A stretch of 64,000 bases of DNA from Burkholderia sp. L27(2015). Lineage in GTDB: Bacteria > Pseudomonadota > Gammaproteobacteria > Burkholderiales > Burkholderiaceae. The notes under the pieces are model-generated. The model was not told the DNA's origin. It searched no databases and was given only the letters and a program-made list of their open reading frames with translations. The position numbers were made by a program, and so were the translations under genes. Of this stretch, positions 43,543 through 52,077 are shown in pieces. Each line of letters starts with the position of its first letter. The first letter of the stretch is position 1. The DNA lies in NCBI RefSeq assembly GCF_009765705.1, contig NZ_LMUX01000009.1, positions 1 through 64,000 of the forward strand. The letters run 5' to 3'.

Positions 43543-44799
43543 TCAGGTAGCGGCGTTCGTACGCGTTGCCACTGTCGCGTAATCCAGCGTTAGTCCATCG
43601 GACAATTGCTCGCGTAGCACTTGTTCGATCTGCTGCCATACGCCGTTCGCCTCCCACTCGCGCAGCCGCCGCCAGCAACTGGCGCCGGAGCGAAAGCCGG
43701 ACGCGTTCGACAGGTCGCGCCAGCGCAAGGAGTGGCGCATCATGTAGACGATGCCGCTGAGCGCTTCACGATCGGAGATGGGCTTGCGGCCACGCGGTGG
43801 GTCGAGACGTGTCGAAGCGGCTTCGAGCAACGGTGCGATTGCCGACCATGTCACGTCGCTGATTTGCAGGTCGGCGTCATGAGCGCGGCGTCGATCTGCG
43901 GCCGTACCTTGCCGCGAAGGGGCCGGTGCTACCCGGGTGTGAGCTATCGCGCCCGCGGTACCGGTTGCAGCTCCAGCATTTCCGGCACCTCTAGCCCTTC
44001 CAGCACCAGCAGCAGTGGCGCCAGCAGCAGCGGCACCGGCAGCACCAACGGCACCAGCCGCACCAGTCGCACCAGTCGCACCAGCCGCACCAGCGGCACT
44101 ATCCGCACGCCGCAGATTCTTCGGCTGTGCCCCGCGGCCTCGCGACGTCGGCAACGGCGCGCGAAATCCCGCCGCGACGAACGCGATCATCTCATCGAGT
44201 GCGCACTGTAGATCGCTTGCATCGCACGATCCGCCCGAGAGGCTTTCGATTCGGCCGGGGTTGCTCAAGGTGTAATACTGCGCACCGAGCAGGAAGTGGA
44301 AGCGCCAGAACAGCGCTTGATCCGGCAACCGGGGCAAGGCCCGCCGCAACGCTGCGATGAAGTGGCCGCTCGTTTCGTCGAAATAGCGGCTGATCAATTG
44401 CTGCGACAACTCGGCGTTCTCGTGGGCGATGACAGAACGCAAGCGAGTAAAGCGGCGCACGCCCTCGTCGCCGTCGGGCAGCGAGAACGCCGGGCTCAGG
44501 AACGCGCGCAGGATGAGTTCTAGGGTTCCGCTGTTGTCTACGCCGGCATCCTGCATGCTGCTATCAAGCAAGCGTAGCCGCGCCGAATTGAGCGCGCCGG
44601 CACGTCGCACAAAAATCTCTTCGAGCAGGGCTTCCTTCGAACCAAAATGATAGTGCACAGCGGCCGCGTTCACGCCGCACTCGCGCATGAGCGCGCGCAG
44701 CGACACGCCACGATAGCCGTGTTCGGCAAACATTTTTTCCGCGATGGCGATAATCTTGTCGACGGTCGCCGCCTCGGGTTTGCGAATAAGAATACTCAT
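43543..44799 (-). CDS. TetR-family regulator fused to an IS402/IS5-type transposase N-terminal domain
   Basis: 418 residues. Residues 10-57 are a TetR helix-turn-helix (GYRGVSLRALMRECGVNAAAVHYHFGSKEALLEEIF) and the following part to about 215 is a TetR ligand domain (with FLLGAQYYTLSNPGR). Residues 235-285 are a Gly/Ala/Thr repeat linker. Residues 312-400 (DVTWSAIAPLLEA, RGRKPISDREALSGIVYMMRHSLRWRDL, SCWRRLREWEANGVWQQIEQVL) match the N-terminal DUF4096 domain of IS402-group transposases; no DDE catalytic part follows. The fused domain probably retains DNA binding. The gene is the last of the ABC-importer run, 32 bases after the ATPase stop. Confidence 0.85.
   Translation of the reverse strand: MSILIRKPEAATVDKIIAIAEKMFAEHGYRGVSLRALMRECGVNAAAVHYHFGSKEALLEEIFVRRAGALNSARLRLLDSSMQDAGVDNSGTLELILRAFLSPAFSLPDGDEGVRRFTRLRSVIAHENAELSQQLISRYFDETSGHFIAALRRALPRLPDQALFWRFHFLLGAQYYTLSNPGRIESLSGGSCDASDLQCALDEMIAFVAAGFRAPLPTSRGRGAQPKNLRRADSAAGAAGATGATGAAGAVGAAGAAAAGATAAGAGRARGAGNAGAATGTAGAIAHTRVAPAPSRQGTAADRRRAHDADLQISDVTWSAIAPLLEAASTRLDPPRGRKPISDREALSGIVYMMRHSLRWRDLSNASGFRSGASCWRRLREWEANGVWQQIEQVLREQLSDGLTLDYATVATRTNAAT
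43945..44097 (-). repeat. Gly/Ala/Thr repeat linker in the TetR fusion
   Basis: Residues 235-285 of the fusion protein are almost only Gly, Ala and Thr with a three-residue period (G-A-A, G-A-T). The DNA is tandem 9-base units such as caccagtcg, repeated with small changes. It links the TetR part to the transposase-like domain. Confidence 0.85.
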
Positions 44800-44831
44800 C
44801 TCGTCTAGCTAGTGCTCGTGTTGGCGTGGCT

Positions 44832-45560
44832 TCAATGCGCCAGGATCTTGGACAGGAATTCTTTTGCACGCGCACTCGCGGGCGAGGCGAAAAACGTCTC
44901 CGCCTGCGCATCTTCCACTACACGCCCCCGGTCCATGAAGATCACGCGGTCGGCCACGCGCCTGGCGAATCCCATCTCATGGGTGACCACCATCATGGTC
45001 ATGCCGTCGCGCGCGAGCGCGGTGATCACGTCGAGCACTTCACTGACCATTTCCGGATCGAGCGCAGAGGTCGGTTCATCGAGCAGGATCGCGTCGGGAT
45101 CGAGCGCCAGCGTGCGCGCGATGGCCACGCGTTGCTGTTGGCCGCCCGAGAGATCCGCGGGCATCTGGTGCGCGCGCTCGGCCAGTCCGACCCGCGTCAG
45201 TAGCGCCATCGCACGCGTGCGTGCTTCGTCGCGCGACCGGCGCAGCACATGGATTTGCGCGAGCATCACATTATCGAGCACGCAGAGATGCGGATAGAGT
45301 TCGAAGCTCTGGAACACCATGCCGATCTTTGCGCGCAGCTTGGGTAGATTCGTCTGCCGCGCGCCGACTTCCACGCCGGCCACTTTGATGCTGCCCGATT
45401 GATAAGGCTCCAGCCCATTCACACATTTGATCAACGTGCTTTTGCCGGAGCCGGACGGCCCGCACACGACCACGACTTCGCCGCGCTTGACGGACAGCGA
45501 GCAGTCTTGCAATACGGGTATCGCACCGTACGATTTCGATACATTCTGGATGTCTATCAT
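44832..45560 (-). CDS. polar amino-acid ABC transporter ATP-binding protein (GlnQ/HisP type)
   Basis: 242 residues from the ATG at 45560. Walker [20 protein letters not shown]-loop [18 protein letters not shown], signature [40 protein letters not shown], and H-loop [12 protein letters not shown] are all intact. It energises uptake by the two membrane proteins encoded before it. Its start overlaps the end of the upstream permease gene by 4 bases. Confidence 0.95.
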   Translation of the reverse strand: MIDIQNVSKSYGAIPVLQDCSLSVKRGEVVVVCGPSGSGKSTLIKCVNGLEPYQSGSIKVAGVEVGARQTNLPKLRAKIGMVFQSFELYPHLCVLDNVMLAQIHVLRRSRDEARTRAMALLTRVGLAERAHQMPADLSGGQQQRVAIARTLALDPDAILLDEPTSALDPEMVSEVLDVITALARDGMTMMVVTHEMGFARRVADRVIFMDRGRVVEDAQAETFFASPASARAKEFLSKILAH

Positions 45561-46207
45561 GTTCTTACCGCAAAACGCGCGTTCAGCCAGCGGCCGAACA
45601 ACGATACTGCCTGACAAACGATCAGATAGACGATCGCCACGAAGCTGAGGATCGTCGCTGGCTCAAATACCCGCGCGTTGACGAGCAAGGCATTGCCCGT
45701 CAACTCCTGCACGCTGATGATCGAGGCCACCGAGGTGAACTTGATCAGCCGCACGTACTGACTGATGATAGGCGGAATGACCGAGCGCACGCCTATCGGC
45801 AGCACCACCAGGCGCAGCACTTGCGCCATGGTGAGGCCGCTGGCGAGCGCCGCTTGAATCAGCTTGGGGCTGACCGCCTGCAGCCCGGCACGGATATCCT
45901 CGGCCAGGTAGGCGCCGATGAAAACCGAGAACGACAACACGGTCGCCCAGTATGCAGTCGTCGTGTAGCCGAACAGCGCGGGCAGCGCGAAATAGCAGAA
46001 CAGCAGCACAACCAACAGCGGCGCGCCCTGGATCAGCCCCACATACAGCGCGCAAAACCGCGACGCGAATGGTACACGCAGGTAGCGCACGAGCGCCACG
46101 ATGGCGCCGATCAGCGTGCCGCACACAATCGAAATCGCCGAGATCTGCAGCGTCGCCAACAAGCCCGCGGCGAGAAAATCGCGGTTCACGAAGATGACGT
46201 CATGCAT
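45557..46207 (-). CDS. amino-acid ABC transporter permease (HisM/GlnP type)
   Basis: 216 residues from the ATG at 46207. The HEQRo-type permease has [33 protein letters not shown] at the N-terminus, [21 protein letters not shown], then the cytoplasmic EAA-like loop [44 protein letters not shown]. About five membrane helices. It pairs with the permease encoded before it to form the channel. The start overlaps the upstream permease stop by 8 bases. Confidence 0.93.
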   Translation of the reverse strand: MHDVIFVNRDFLAAGLLATLQISAISIVCGTLIGAIVALVRYLRVPFASRFCALYVGLIQGAPLLVVLLFCYFALPALFGYTTTAYWATVLSFSVFIGAYLAEDIRAGLQAVSPKLIQAALASGLTMAQVLRLVVLPIGVRSVIPPIISQYVRLIKFTSVASIISVQELTGNALLVNARVFEPATILSFVAIVYLIVCQAVSLFGRWLNARFAVRT

Positions 46208-46886
46208 CGCTGAGCTCCCTGGGCGACGGTCTCGAAGAGCGCATCGACGAGCCGAGCAACGCACCCAGCAGCCGGTTGACGATGCTTACCAGCACCAGGT
46301 ACAGCACGAGCGTCATCGCATAGACTTCAAAAGTCCGGAAGGTCATGCCGTCCAGCGCGCCAGCCTCGTAGGTGATGTCGGCTACCGCGATCACCGAGGC
46401 AAGCGACGAGTCCTTGATCAGTTGCGAAAAGACGCTCGCCAGCGATGGCAGGATCCGGCGAAAAACTTGCGGATAGATGACCAGGCGTAGCGTCTGGAAC
46501 TGCGTGAGGCCGCTGGCCAATGCCGCTTTCGCCTGACCGGCCGGCAGGTTTTCGATACCGGCCCGCACGATCTCGGTAACGTACGCCGATGAATAGATCG
46601 ACAGCGCGAGCACAGCGCAGGCGAACGCCGGCAACTTGAGCACGGCGAGCGCCATGTACCAGATATACATGTGGATCAAGAGCGGTACGCTGCGTATCAG
46701 CTCGACCCAGCCGATGGCCAGCACACGCAACCCGCGCGAGCCGACGGCGCCGCACGTACCGATGACGATGCCTAGCACCGTCGCCAGCACCAGCGAGATG
46801 GACGCCAGCTCGACCGTGGTTACGAAGCCGCTGACGATCAGGTCGCGGTGCAGCCACAGCGCACTCCAATCGAACGAATAGTTCAC
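46200..46886 (-). CDS. amino-acid ABC transporter permease (HisQ/GlnP type)
   Basis: About 228 residues from a GTG at 46886 (reading VNYSFDWSALWLHRDLIVSGFVTT), which has an aagga site; a GTG at 46913 is the other option. The EAA loop is [43 protein letters not shown]. Both permeases have similar length and pattern and should heterodimerise. It follows the binding-protein gene by 13 bases. Confidence 0.92.
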   Translation of the reverse strand: MNYSFDWSALWLHRDLIVSGFVTTVELASISLVLATVLGIVIGTCGAVGSRGLRVLAIGWVELIRSVPLLIHMYIWYMALAVLKLPAFACAVLALSIYSSAYVTEIVRAGIENLPAGQAKAALASGLTQFQTLRLVIYPQVFRRILPSLASVFSQLIKDSSLASVIAVADITYEAGALDGMTFRTFEVYAMTLVLYLVLVSIVNRLLGALLGSSMRSSRPSPRELSDA

Positions 46887-46899
46887 CTGCTGTCCATCC

Positions 46900-47730
46900 T
46901 TAATTATCCGCACCTACCGGCGTGGTCGGCTGGAACCCGAACCACTTCACGTAGAGCTTCTGGTATTCACCGCTCTTCCAGGCATCGTTCAATGCGGCAT
47001 TCACCTGTGTCAGCAATGCGGTATTGCCCTTGCGTACGCCGATGCCGAACGGCTCCGAGCTGAATGGCTGGCCCACGATCTTGAACTTCGGGTTGTTCTT
47101 CATGAAGCCGCGCAAGATGTATTCGCTGCCGGTCAACGCATCCGCGCGACCCTGGGCGAGCGCCAGCCACGCGCTGTCATAGTCCTTGAAACTCATGACC
47201 TGTGCACCGGGCGCTACCTTGGCAATGGTCTGTTCGAGCGTGGTGCCCTGCTGCACGGTGACGCGCTTGCCCTGCAGATCCTGGGGGCCTTTGATCGCGC
47301 TGTCGCTGGCGACCAGGAGCGATTGATGACCGACGTAATAGGTGATGCTGAAATCGATCACCTTGGCGCGCTCGGGGGTACGGGTCATCGAGGCGGCGAC
47401 CAGATCGACGTTGCCGCTGACGAGCAGCGGTATGCGCGTGGGCGAGGTCACTTTGACGAACTCGACCGGCACGCCCAGATGTTTTGCGACGAGGCGCACG
47501 ATGTCGAGATCGAAACCGGTGGGCTGATTCTGGTCGTCGAGGTAACCGAACGGCGGCGTGTCGAATTTCACGCCCGCGAGCAACTTGCCGCGCTGCTTGA
47601 TGGCGGCTACGCCGTCCTGCGATGCTTGTGCGTGGGCCGCGGGCGCTGCCACCATCAGCATCGCCAGGGTCATCATCAAGATGCGCGCGGCTGTGCGCAG
47701 CACATGTTTGCAATTCATCGCCTTCCCCAT
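46900..47730 (-). CDS. periplasmic amino-acid-binding protein of an ABC importer
   Basis: About 276 residues from an ATG at 47730; starts at 47718 and 47745 are also possible. The signal peptide ends near ..AAPAAHAQA. The SBP family 3 fold is seen in GKLLAGVKFDTPPFGYLDDQNQPTGFDLDIVRLVAKHLGV, GNVDLVAASMTRTPERAKVIDFSITYYVGHQSLLV and GQPFSSEPFGIGVRKGNTALLTQVN. It should bind a polar amino acid or derivative for the permeases encoded next. The aminotransferase gene lies just upstream on the same strand. Confidence 0.93.
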   Translation of the reverse strand: MGKAMNCKHVLRTAARILMMTLAMLMVAAPAAHAQASQDGVAAIKQRGKLLAGVKFDTPPFGYLDDQNQPTGFDLDIVRLVAKHLGVPVEFVKVTSPTRIPLLVSGNVDLVAASMTRTPERAKVIDFSITYYVGHQSLLVASDSAIKGPQDLQGKRVTVQQGTTLEQTIAKVAPGAQVMSFKDYDSAWLALAQGRADALTGSEYILRGFMKNNPKFKIVGQPFSSEPFGIGVRKGNTALLTQVNAALNDAWKSGEYQKLYVKWFGFQPTTPVGADN

Positions 47731-47830
47731 TGAGAAACGAATCAAGTCAGTAGACTGGCTGACCGAACCAGATAAACGAAATCAACGAATCGAGTGCTGC
47801 TGATCGGACAATGCGTAGAGGCTGGACTAA

Positions 47831-47884
47831 GCGCCGAGGCCGAATTACGCACCGAGGCCGGACTACGCGCCGAGGCCGAATCTT
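47831..47884. repeat. three imperfect 18-bp repeats over the aminotransferase 3' end
   Basis: Units gcgccgaggccgaattac, gcaccgaggccggactac and gcgccgaggccgaatctt are tandem. Read on the minus strand they repeat the last codons of the aminotransferase gene including the TAG stop (F-G-L-G-A-stop), so the 3' end of the gene has been duplicated beyond its stop. Confidence 0.85.
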
Positions 47885-49017
47885 GCGATTCGTTCGAGTG
47901 CTTCGTCGATATCCGCGTCGCTGGCAGTGACAGACAGACGCAGATGGCCGGCACCCGCCGCACCGAATGCGCTGCCGGGCAGCGACGAGACGTCGAGCTT
48001 GTCGAGCCAGGCGGTAGCGAGCGCGCTGTCGTCGGCGGCCACGTGCGGAAAGAGATAGAAACTGGCGCGCGGCGCCGTGCACTCGATGCCGTCGATCTTG
48101 TTGAGGTGTTCAGCTACGCGCAGTTGCTTGGTGCGAAAGCGCTCGCGATACACGGGCACCAATTCGTCATATAGCCCGAGCGCTTCGAGTCCAGCGGCCT
48201 GTACGAAGCCGGGCACGCAATAGATCGAATGCTGGACGAAGCGCAGGATAGTCTTCGCCAGCCCCGGCGGCGTCGCCAGATAACCCAAGCGCCAGCCTGT
48301 CATGCCGAATGTCTTCGAGAAACTGTCGACCACGAAGGTGCGCGCCTGGCCAGCAGGGGTCGCCTGCGGGTAGGCGAATGGACCCTCGTGCAGCAAGTCG
48401 GAATACACCTGATCGAACACGAGCACGAGGTTATGCCGCTCGGCCAGCGCCAGCACCGCGTCGATCTCGTCTTGCGGCAAGACGCGGCCGCTAGGGTTGA
48501 CGGGTGAATTCAGGATGATGGCCTTGGTGCGCGGCGTGATCGCACGCTCGATCATCGCGCTGTCGACCCGATCGAGCATCGGCAGGATCACGGGCGTGCC
48601 GCCGCACAGCTTGACGCACGGCCCGTAACTGACCCAGCCCGGCTCCGGGACGATGACTTCGTCGCCCGGTGCCACGGTTCCCATCAGGGCGGTGAGCAGT
48701 GCAAACTTGCCGCCTGGGGTGACGAGGATGTCCGCGGCTTCATAGGTCGCGCCGCAACGGCGCTGCTCGCGCTCGGCGATCGCCTCGCGCAGTGCAGGCA
48801 TGCCGGCTGCGGGACCGTAGCGCGTATCGCCCGCGCGCATTGCGCGCTCGGCCGCATCGATGATACGGCTGTCGGTTTCTATATTCGGGTCGCCGCTGGA
48901 CAGGCTCAGTATGTTGCGGCCGGCGGCGCGCGCGGCGCGCAGGCGCTCAGTCATTTCGACCGTGGCCGACGGTTTCAATTCGGCGACACGTGCCGTGAGG
49001 AAAGGAGAAAGAGCCAT
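47863..49017 (-). CDS. class I/II PLP-dependent aminotransferase
   Basis: 384 residues of the aspartate-aminotransferase fold: SSGDPNIETDSRIIDAAERAM, GDTRYGPAAGMPALREAIAE, LVTPGGKFALLTALMGTVAPGDEVIVPEPGWVSY, SPVNPSGRVL, FDQVYSDLLHEG and the PLP lysine in VDSFSKTFGMTGWRLGYLA (K235). It probably transaminates the amino acid brought in by the ABC importer whose genes follow on the same strand. The amino donor is not predictable. Confidence 0.93.
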   Translation of the reverse strand: MALSPFLTARVAELKPSATVEMTERLRAARAAGRNILSLSSGDPNIETDSRIIDAAERAMRAGDTRYGPAAGMPALREAIAEREQRRCGATYEAADILVTPGGKFALLTALMGTVAPGDEVIVPEPGWVSYGPCVKLCGGTPVILPMLDRVDSAMIERAITPRTKAIILNSPVNPSGRVLPQDEIDAVLALAERHNLVLVFDQVYSDLLHEGPFAYPQATPAGQARTFVVDSFSKTFGMTGWRLGYLATPPGLAKTILRFVQHSIYCVPGFVQAAGLEALGLYDELVPVYRERFRTKQLRVAEHLNKIDGIECTAPRASFYLFPHVAADDSALATAWLDKLDVSSLPGSAFGAAGAGHLRLSVTASDADIDEALERIARFGLGA

Positions 49018-49242
49018 CGATTCGTCTCTGTTCAGCGGTTAAAATTAACTGCAAAGAGAAGCAAAATAAAATGCGAAAGCTAAATCAAATGCGCTGAATC
49101 AAATAGAAACCGATGCAATCAAGTGATTGCATCGCTTGCAACAATATCAAGTCGGATAGGTAAACTCAAGCCCGCCAAAATAACTTTTCCGGGCGGCGCT
49201 CTTGCGCATCACTTGTTTGATTTCTAGCGGGAAGATGCAAAT

Positions 49243-49263
49243 CCCGCCCAGCATGTGGGCGGG
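49243..49263 (-). terminator. hairpin cccgccca-gcatg-tgggcggg, possible terminator
   Basis: A perfect 8-bp G+C stem with a 5-base loop lies about 120 bases beyond the stop of the creatininase-family gene. On the minus strand the stem is followed by attttgc-like A/T-rich sequence rather than a clean T run, so it is a weak intrinsic terminator candidate. Confidence 0.4.
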
Positions 49264-49277
49264 GCTTCGGCGGCTCC

Positions 49278-49321
49278 GGGGCTGCGGGGCTGCGGGGCTG
49301 CGGGGCCTCCGGGGTCTGCGG
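49278..49321. repeat. tandem ggggctgc units
   Basis: Three exact 8-base copies followed by two degenerate ones (ggggcctcc, ggggtctgc) in an intergenic region. Slippage-prone G+C-rich sequence with no apparent coding role. Confidence 0.8.
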
Positions 49322-49379
49322 AAAAAGGCGGGGTCCTAACGATTGAAGAGCGCGATCACTCGCGCCGATATGCTTCTGA

Positions 49380-50129
49380 TCAGTTCGGTGCCGTCTCCTG
49401 GCTAAACGCCGCCACCTCGCGCACCAAGCTTTGCGCGGCCAGCTTGACCAACGCACCGCCTTTTTCTGGTGTCGCTTGGCCTGGGTTCGAGCCCATGCGT
49501 CCATCCGGGAAGCGAGCCCGGAAGTCGCGGGCTTCGCGGATCGGGCCTGACGGGGCGATCTCCGGCGCGTAATTGGCCGACTTGATCGCGTTTGGAAAGG
49601 CCCATTGGGTGATGGCGATCTCAGACGGCGTGGCGTGTATGCCGTGACCGGTCGGAAATTGCTCGCGCACCAGTGCCTCGACGCCTTCGAGGTCCCACCA
49701 ATTGCACAACTTCAACGCGAATCCCGCACGGCGTTTGGCAAAGCTCGCCTCGGCATAGATCTCTGAGAAAGCCGCGTCAATCGACGCGACGTTACCGCCG
49801 TGGCCGTTGAGGAATAGAATTTTCTGGAACCCGTGGGCGGCCAACGAACGCGTCCAGTCGCCAATGGCAGCCATGAAAGTCGAGGGGCGCAGCGAGATCG
49901 TCCCGGGAAAGCCCAGATGGTGTTGCGCCATGCCGATATTGAAGGTCGGGGCAATCAGGATGTCGGCGGTTTCCTGCGCTTCTTCCGCGATGATCTGTGG
50001 GCACAGCCAATCGGTGCCTAGCAGGCCGGTCGGGCCGTGCTGTTCGTTTGATCCGATCGGAACGACAATGGTGCGGCTGCGTTCCAGGAATTGCTCGGTT
50101 TCGGCCCAGGTTGATAGGTGTAAAAGCAT
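49380..50129 (-). CDS. creatininase-family amidohydrolase
   Basis: 249 residues. The metal-binding motifs of the creatininase superfamily are present: VVPIGSNEQHGPTGLLGTDW (E...H...D), FLNGHGGNVASIDAAF (H-G-G-N) and TGHGIHATPSEIAITQW (H, E). Members include creatinine amidohydrolase, MftE and FAPy deformylase. The neighbouring aminotransferase and amino-acid importer suggest a cyclic amide or peptide-like substrate, but the true one is unknown. It starts about 130 bases downstream of the DUF4148 gene and is on the same strand as the importer genes. Confidence 0.9.
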   Translation of the reverse strand: MLLHLSTWAETEQFLERSRTIVVPIGSNEQHGPTGLLGTDWLCPQIIAEEAQETADILIAPTFNIGMAQHHLGFPGTISLRPSTFMAAIGDWTRSLAAHGFQKILFLNGHGGNVASIDAAFSEIYAEASFAKRRAGFALKLCNWWDLEGVEALVREQFPTGHGIHATPSEIAITQWAFPNAIKSANYAPEIAPSGPIREARDFRARFPDGRMGSNPGQATPEKGGALVKLAAQSLVREVAAFSQETAPN

Positions 50130-50264
50130 TGGGGTTCTCGGTGCTGCCGGCTCCTATCGGAACGCGGCCTAGTAAATTGCCGCCGGCTCTCGTCGGCCGG
50201 CATCGCCCCGGGCGACAGACGCCGAGGCTCTTTATTCAAATTCGATCGGTCCTGCGACCCGTCT

Positions 50265-50483
50265 TTAGCTGTGGTCGTAGATGGTGGTGTCCAGGCGGGC
50301 GAGTTCGCCGCTCTTTTCCGCGGCGACCAATTCTTGGCGAACCTCGGCCCGCGTTTTCTGCTGCACGTGCGCTTGAAGTGCGGCTTGATCCGCAGTGGCT
50401 GCGAACGTGGGAGCTGCGATCAGGGTGCTACCGAGTACGGCGGCGGTGGACATCAGCAGGGTGGCGAAAAGTGCGCGTTTCAT
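50265..50483 (-). CDS. small exported DUF4148-like protein
   Basis: 72 residues from the ATG at 50483 with a ggag site. The signal peptide MKRALFATLLMSTAAVLGSTLIAAPTFA is followed by LQAHVQQKTRAEVRQELVAAEKSGELARLDTTIYDHS, which contains the conserved DUF4148 phrase T-R-A-x-V-R-x-E-L. These short periplasmic proteins are abundant in Burkholderiaceae and of unknown function. The gene is single. Confidence 0.78.
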   Translation of the reverse strand: MKRALFATLLMSTAAVLGSTLIAAPTFAATADQAALQAHVQQKTRAEVRQELVAAEKSGELARLDTTIYDHS

Positions 50484-50704
50484 GGTGTTTCTCCAGTCAT
50501 TAATGAGGGAGGCGGCGCGGTTGAAGCCAGTAAGTGGAAGCGCCGTCGACAGAAACAATGGTATTTCCTGGACCGTCAAAGACAAAGGGCGCTTCGGGAA
50601 AATGATTACTTCACTTTCCGTGGCTAATGCGGCGCAAACATCCATGGAACCGATTGAAAGGGGCTATCAGCGTTTCAGAAAATAGAAGAATGAGGGCGTG
50701 ACTA

Positions 50705-50903
50705 AATCGGTCTGTCAGCTCTTGCGGGGATTAGTCCCTCGCCGCGCTTCATTGCGACGCGATTTTCGTCGCTGGGACTGCGGACGATCGAGCTTGCTGA
50801 TGAGTGGGCGCCGTATAACGTGAAGATTTGTGTGCGTAATCGCGAGGATCTCACGCCTTCGGCTGCGGTGCTGCTTGAGTGTTTGCTTGCGGATGTGCGG
50901 TAG
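50705..50903 (+). pseudogene. remnant of a LysR-type regulator (C-terminal end only)
   Basis: The plus-strand frame after a TAA near 50703 reads LSALAGISPSPRFIATRF, then TIELADEWAPYNVKICVRNR, then EDLTPSAAVLLECLLADVR and a stop. This is the typical last 60 residues of a LysR sensor domain (..W.P....ICVR....L.P.A..L...L). No start, no DNA-binding domain and no ribosome site exist. Its tail overlaps the end of the MazE-like gene on the other strand. The call is by pattern only. Confidence 0.6.
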
Positions 50904-51153
50904 GTACCTCAGCGCGGATCGGCCCAGTTGCCATCGCTTCGTCGTCATGTTTTTCCGGGTCGAACCGCTCTAGTCTTTCGGCTAGTGTCGGCTTGCGCGG
51001 ACCGATCAGTTCCATGGCCAATCCGACTTCCTGTGTCGATATTTCAACCTCTTGGCCGACCTTGTATCGGACCGTGCCAGCGACGGTAGCCGGAAGACGC
51101 GCGGCGAGGGTGTTGCCTCGCTCCTTAAGCCTGGGGGTTGCGGTTTTTGCCAT
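50851..51153 (-). CDS. MazE/AbrB-like antitoxin, no toxin partner seen
   Basis: 100 residues. The N-terminal half (PRLKERGNTLAARLPATVAGTVRYKVGQEVEISTQEVGLAMELIG) fits the MazE/SpoVT-AbrB swapped-hairpin fold (KxWGNSxAVRIP...GxEVEI). The C-terminal RKPTLAERLERFDPEKHDDEAMA is the usual antitoxin tail (LxExLxxFDPxxH). These bind the promoter of their operon and neutralise MazF. No MazF/PemK frame follows downstream on the minus strand (the LysR remnant lies there), so it may be orphaned or act as a repressor elsewhere. Confidence 0.78.
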   Translation of the reverse strand: MAKTATPRLKERGNTLAARLPATVAGTVRYKVGQEVEISTQEVGLAMELIGPRKPTLAERLERFDPEKHDDEAMATGPIRAEVPTAHPQANTQAAPQPKA

Positions 51154-51504
51154 GATGCGACCTTTTGTTTGCGTTTAACCAGCTTTCATTGCTGATGTCA
51201 TTTCAAGTGTCGCGGCGAGACGGACGCAATGATGTTTCCGTTTGGGCCGCCCGAGCCAGAACGCGGGGGTTACGAAACCTTATTTTCGCTGAACCGCCCT
51301 TCCCAAAAAAATAACGACTTAACATATTCGACTGGGTGATTTGTTCACTTGGCTGACGAGCCGGTACGCAAACCCAGATCGTCAAGCATCTCGGTGGCTC
51401 TTGTACCAAACATGCTGGATATCGCCGGGAGGAATTTCGATTGTACAAGAGACAACACGTGGTTCTTTGTTTAATTAGCAATACTAAAAATTTGGAATGT
51501 CGAC
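51154..51504. other. intergenic region upstream of the PAAR operon
   Basis: About 350 bases. The last 120 (51380-51504) are rich in A+T (tttgtttaattagcaatactaaaaatttgg) and should contain the PAAR operon promoter; no exact hexamer pair could be fixed. The rest shows no gene. Confidence 0.4.
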
Positions 51505-52077
51505 ATGGGAATTTATTACAGTGCGGTGGAAGGCGATCCACTTGATAGCGGCGGCAACGGCTGTGTGATTGAAGGTGCGTCAAACTTCACAATTGAAGGC
51601 GAAGACGGGCGGAGCCGGAATCAAGCCTTCATCGGCCATAAAGCGTATTGCGACGCGTGCAAAAGTGTGGGGCCCATCGTAGCTGCGCCGGGTTCGCCCG
51701 ACATGCTGCGCATGCATGACTCGGAGCTTGGGCAACGAGAAGCACTGGGTGGCGACCTTGTGCTCTGCAAATGCGAGCGACGCCCTCGCATTATTGCTGT
51801 CCATGGACGAAGCTGCAGAATCGATGACGGAGGCGGCGAGGCGACGGCTAGTGCAACGAATGCGACGACAACGCGCGCGGCGCGGGCGTCATCTTTTGAT
51901 GATCGCTACGTCTTGCGCACAGTGGACGGCACGCCGATCTGCAATACGCGTTACGCGATCCAGCGCGGCGACGGTGCGCCGGAAATCGGCCAAACGGATG
52001 ACCAAGGGCGTACGCATTTGCCGGCCGCAATTGACAGCGAAGAGGACGTTCATGTCTACCTCGGGGGAGCAGCGTGA
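51505..52077 (+). CDS. PAAR-domain protein of a type VI secretion effector module
   Basis: 190 residues. The N-terminal PAAR-like region (DPLDSGGNGCVIEGASNFTIEGEDGRSRNQAFIGHKAYCDACKSVGPIVAAPGS; DLVLCKCERRPRIIA) has the repeated Gly-rich turns of the conical PAAR spike tip. The C-terminal part (residues 130-190) has no catalytic motif I can name. PAAR proteins sit on VgrG and carry effectors out through the T6SS. A GTGA overlap (52074-52077) couples it to the next gene. No VgrG or T6SS core gene is in the window. Confidence 0.75.
   Translation: MGIYYSAVEGDPLDSGGNGCVIEGASNFTIEGEDGRSRNQAFIGHKAYCDACKSVGPIVAAPGSPDMLRMHDSELGQREALGGDLVLCKCERRPRIIAVHGRSCRIDDGGGEATASATNATTTRAARASSFDDRYVLRTVDGTPICNTRYAIQRGDGAPEIGQTDDQGRTHLPAAIDSEEDVHVYLGGAA

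Larger units (their letters stand above)
49018..49379. other. intergenic region with G+C-rich repeats and a hairpin
   Basis: Region between the creatininase-family gene and the aminotransferase gene, both on the minus strand. The left half is A+T-rich (cttgcaacaatatcaagtcgg, aaagctaaatcaaat) and may hold the aminotransferase-ABC operon promoter. The right half has a perfect hairpin (49243-49263) and a run of ggggctgc units (49278-49321). No gene is convincing. Confidence 0.45.

Noticed and set aside
49166-49504. Pro-rich minus-strand frame over the ggggctgc repeats
   Set aside because: Generated by the G+C-rich repeat and antisense overlap with creatininase-gene end; no ribosome site.
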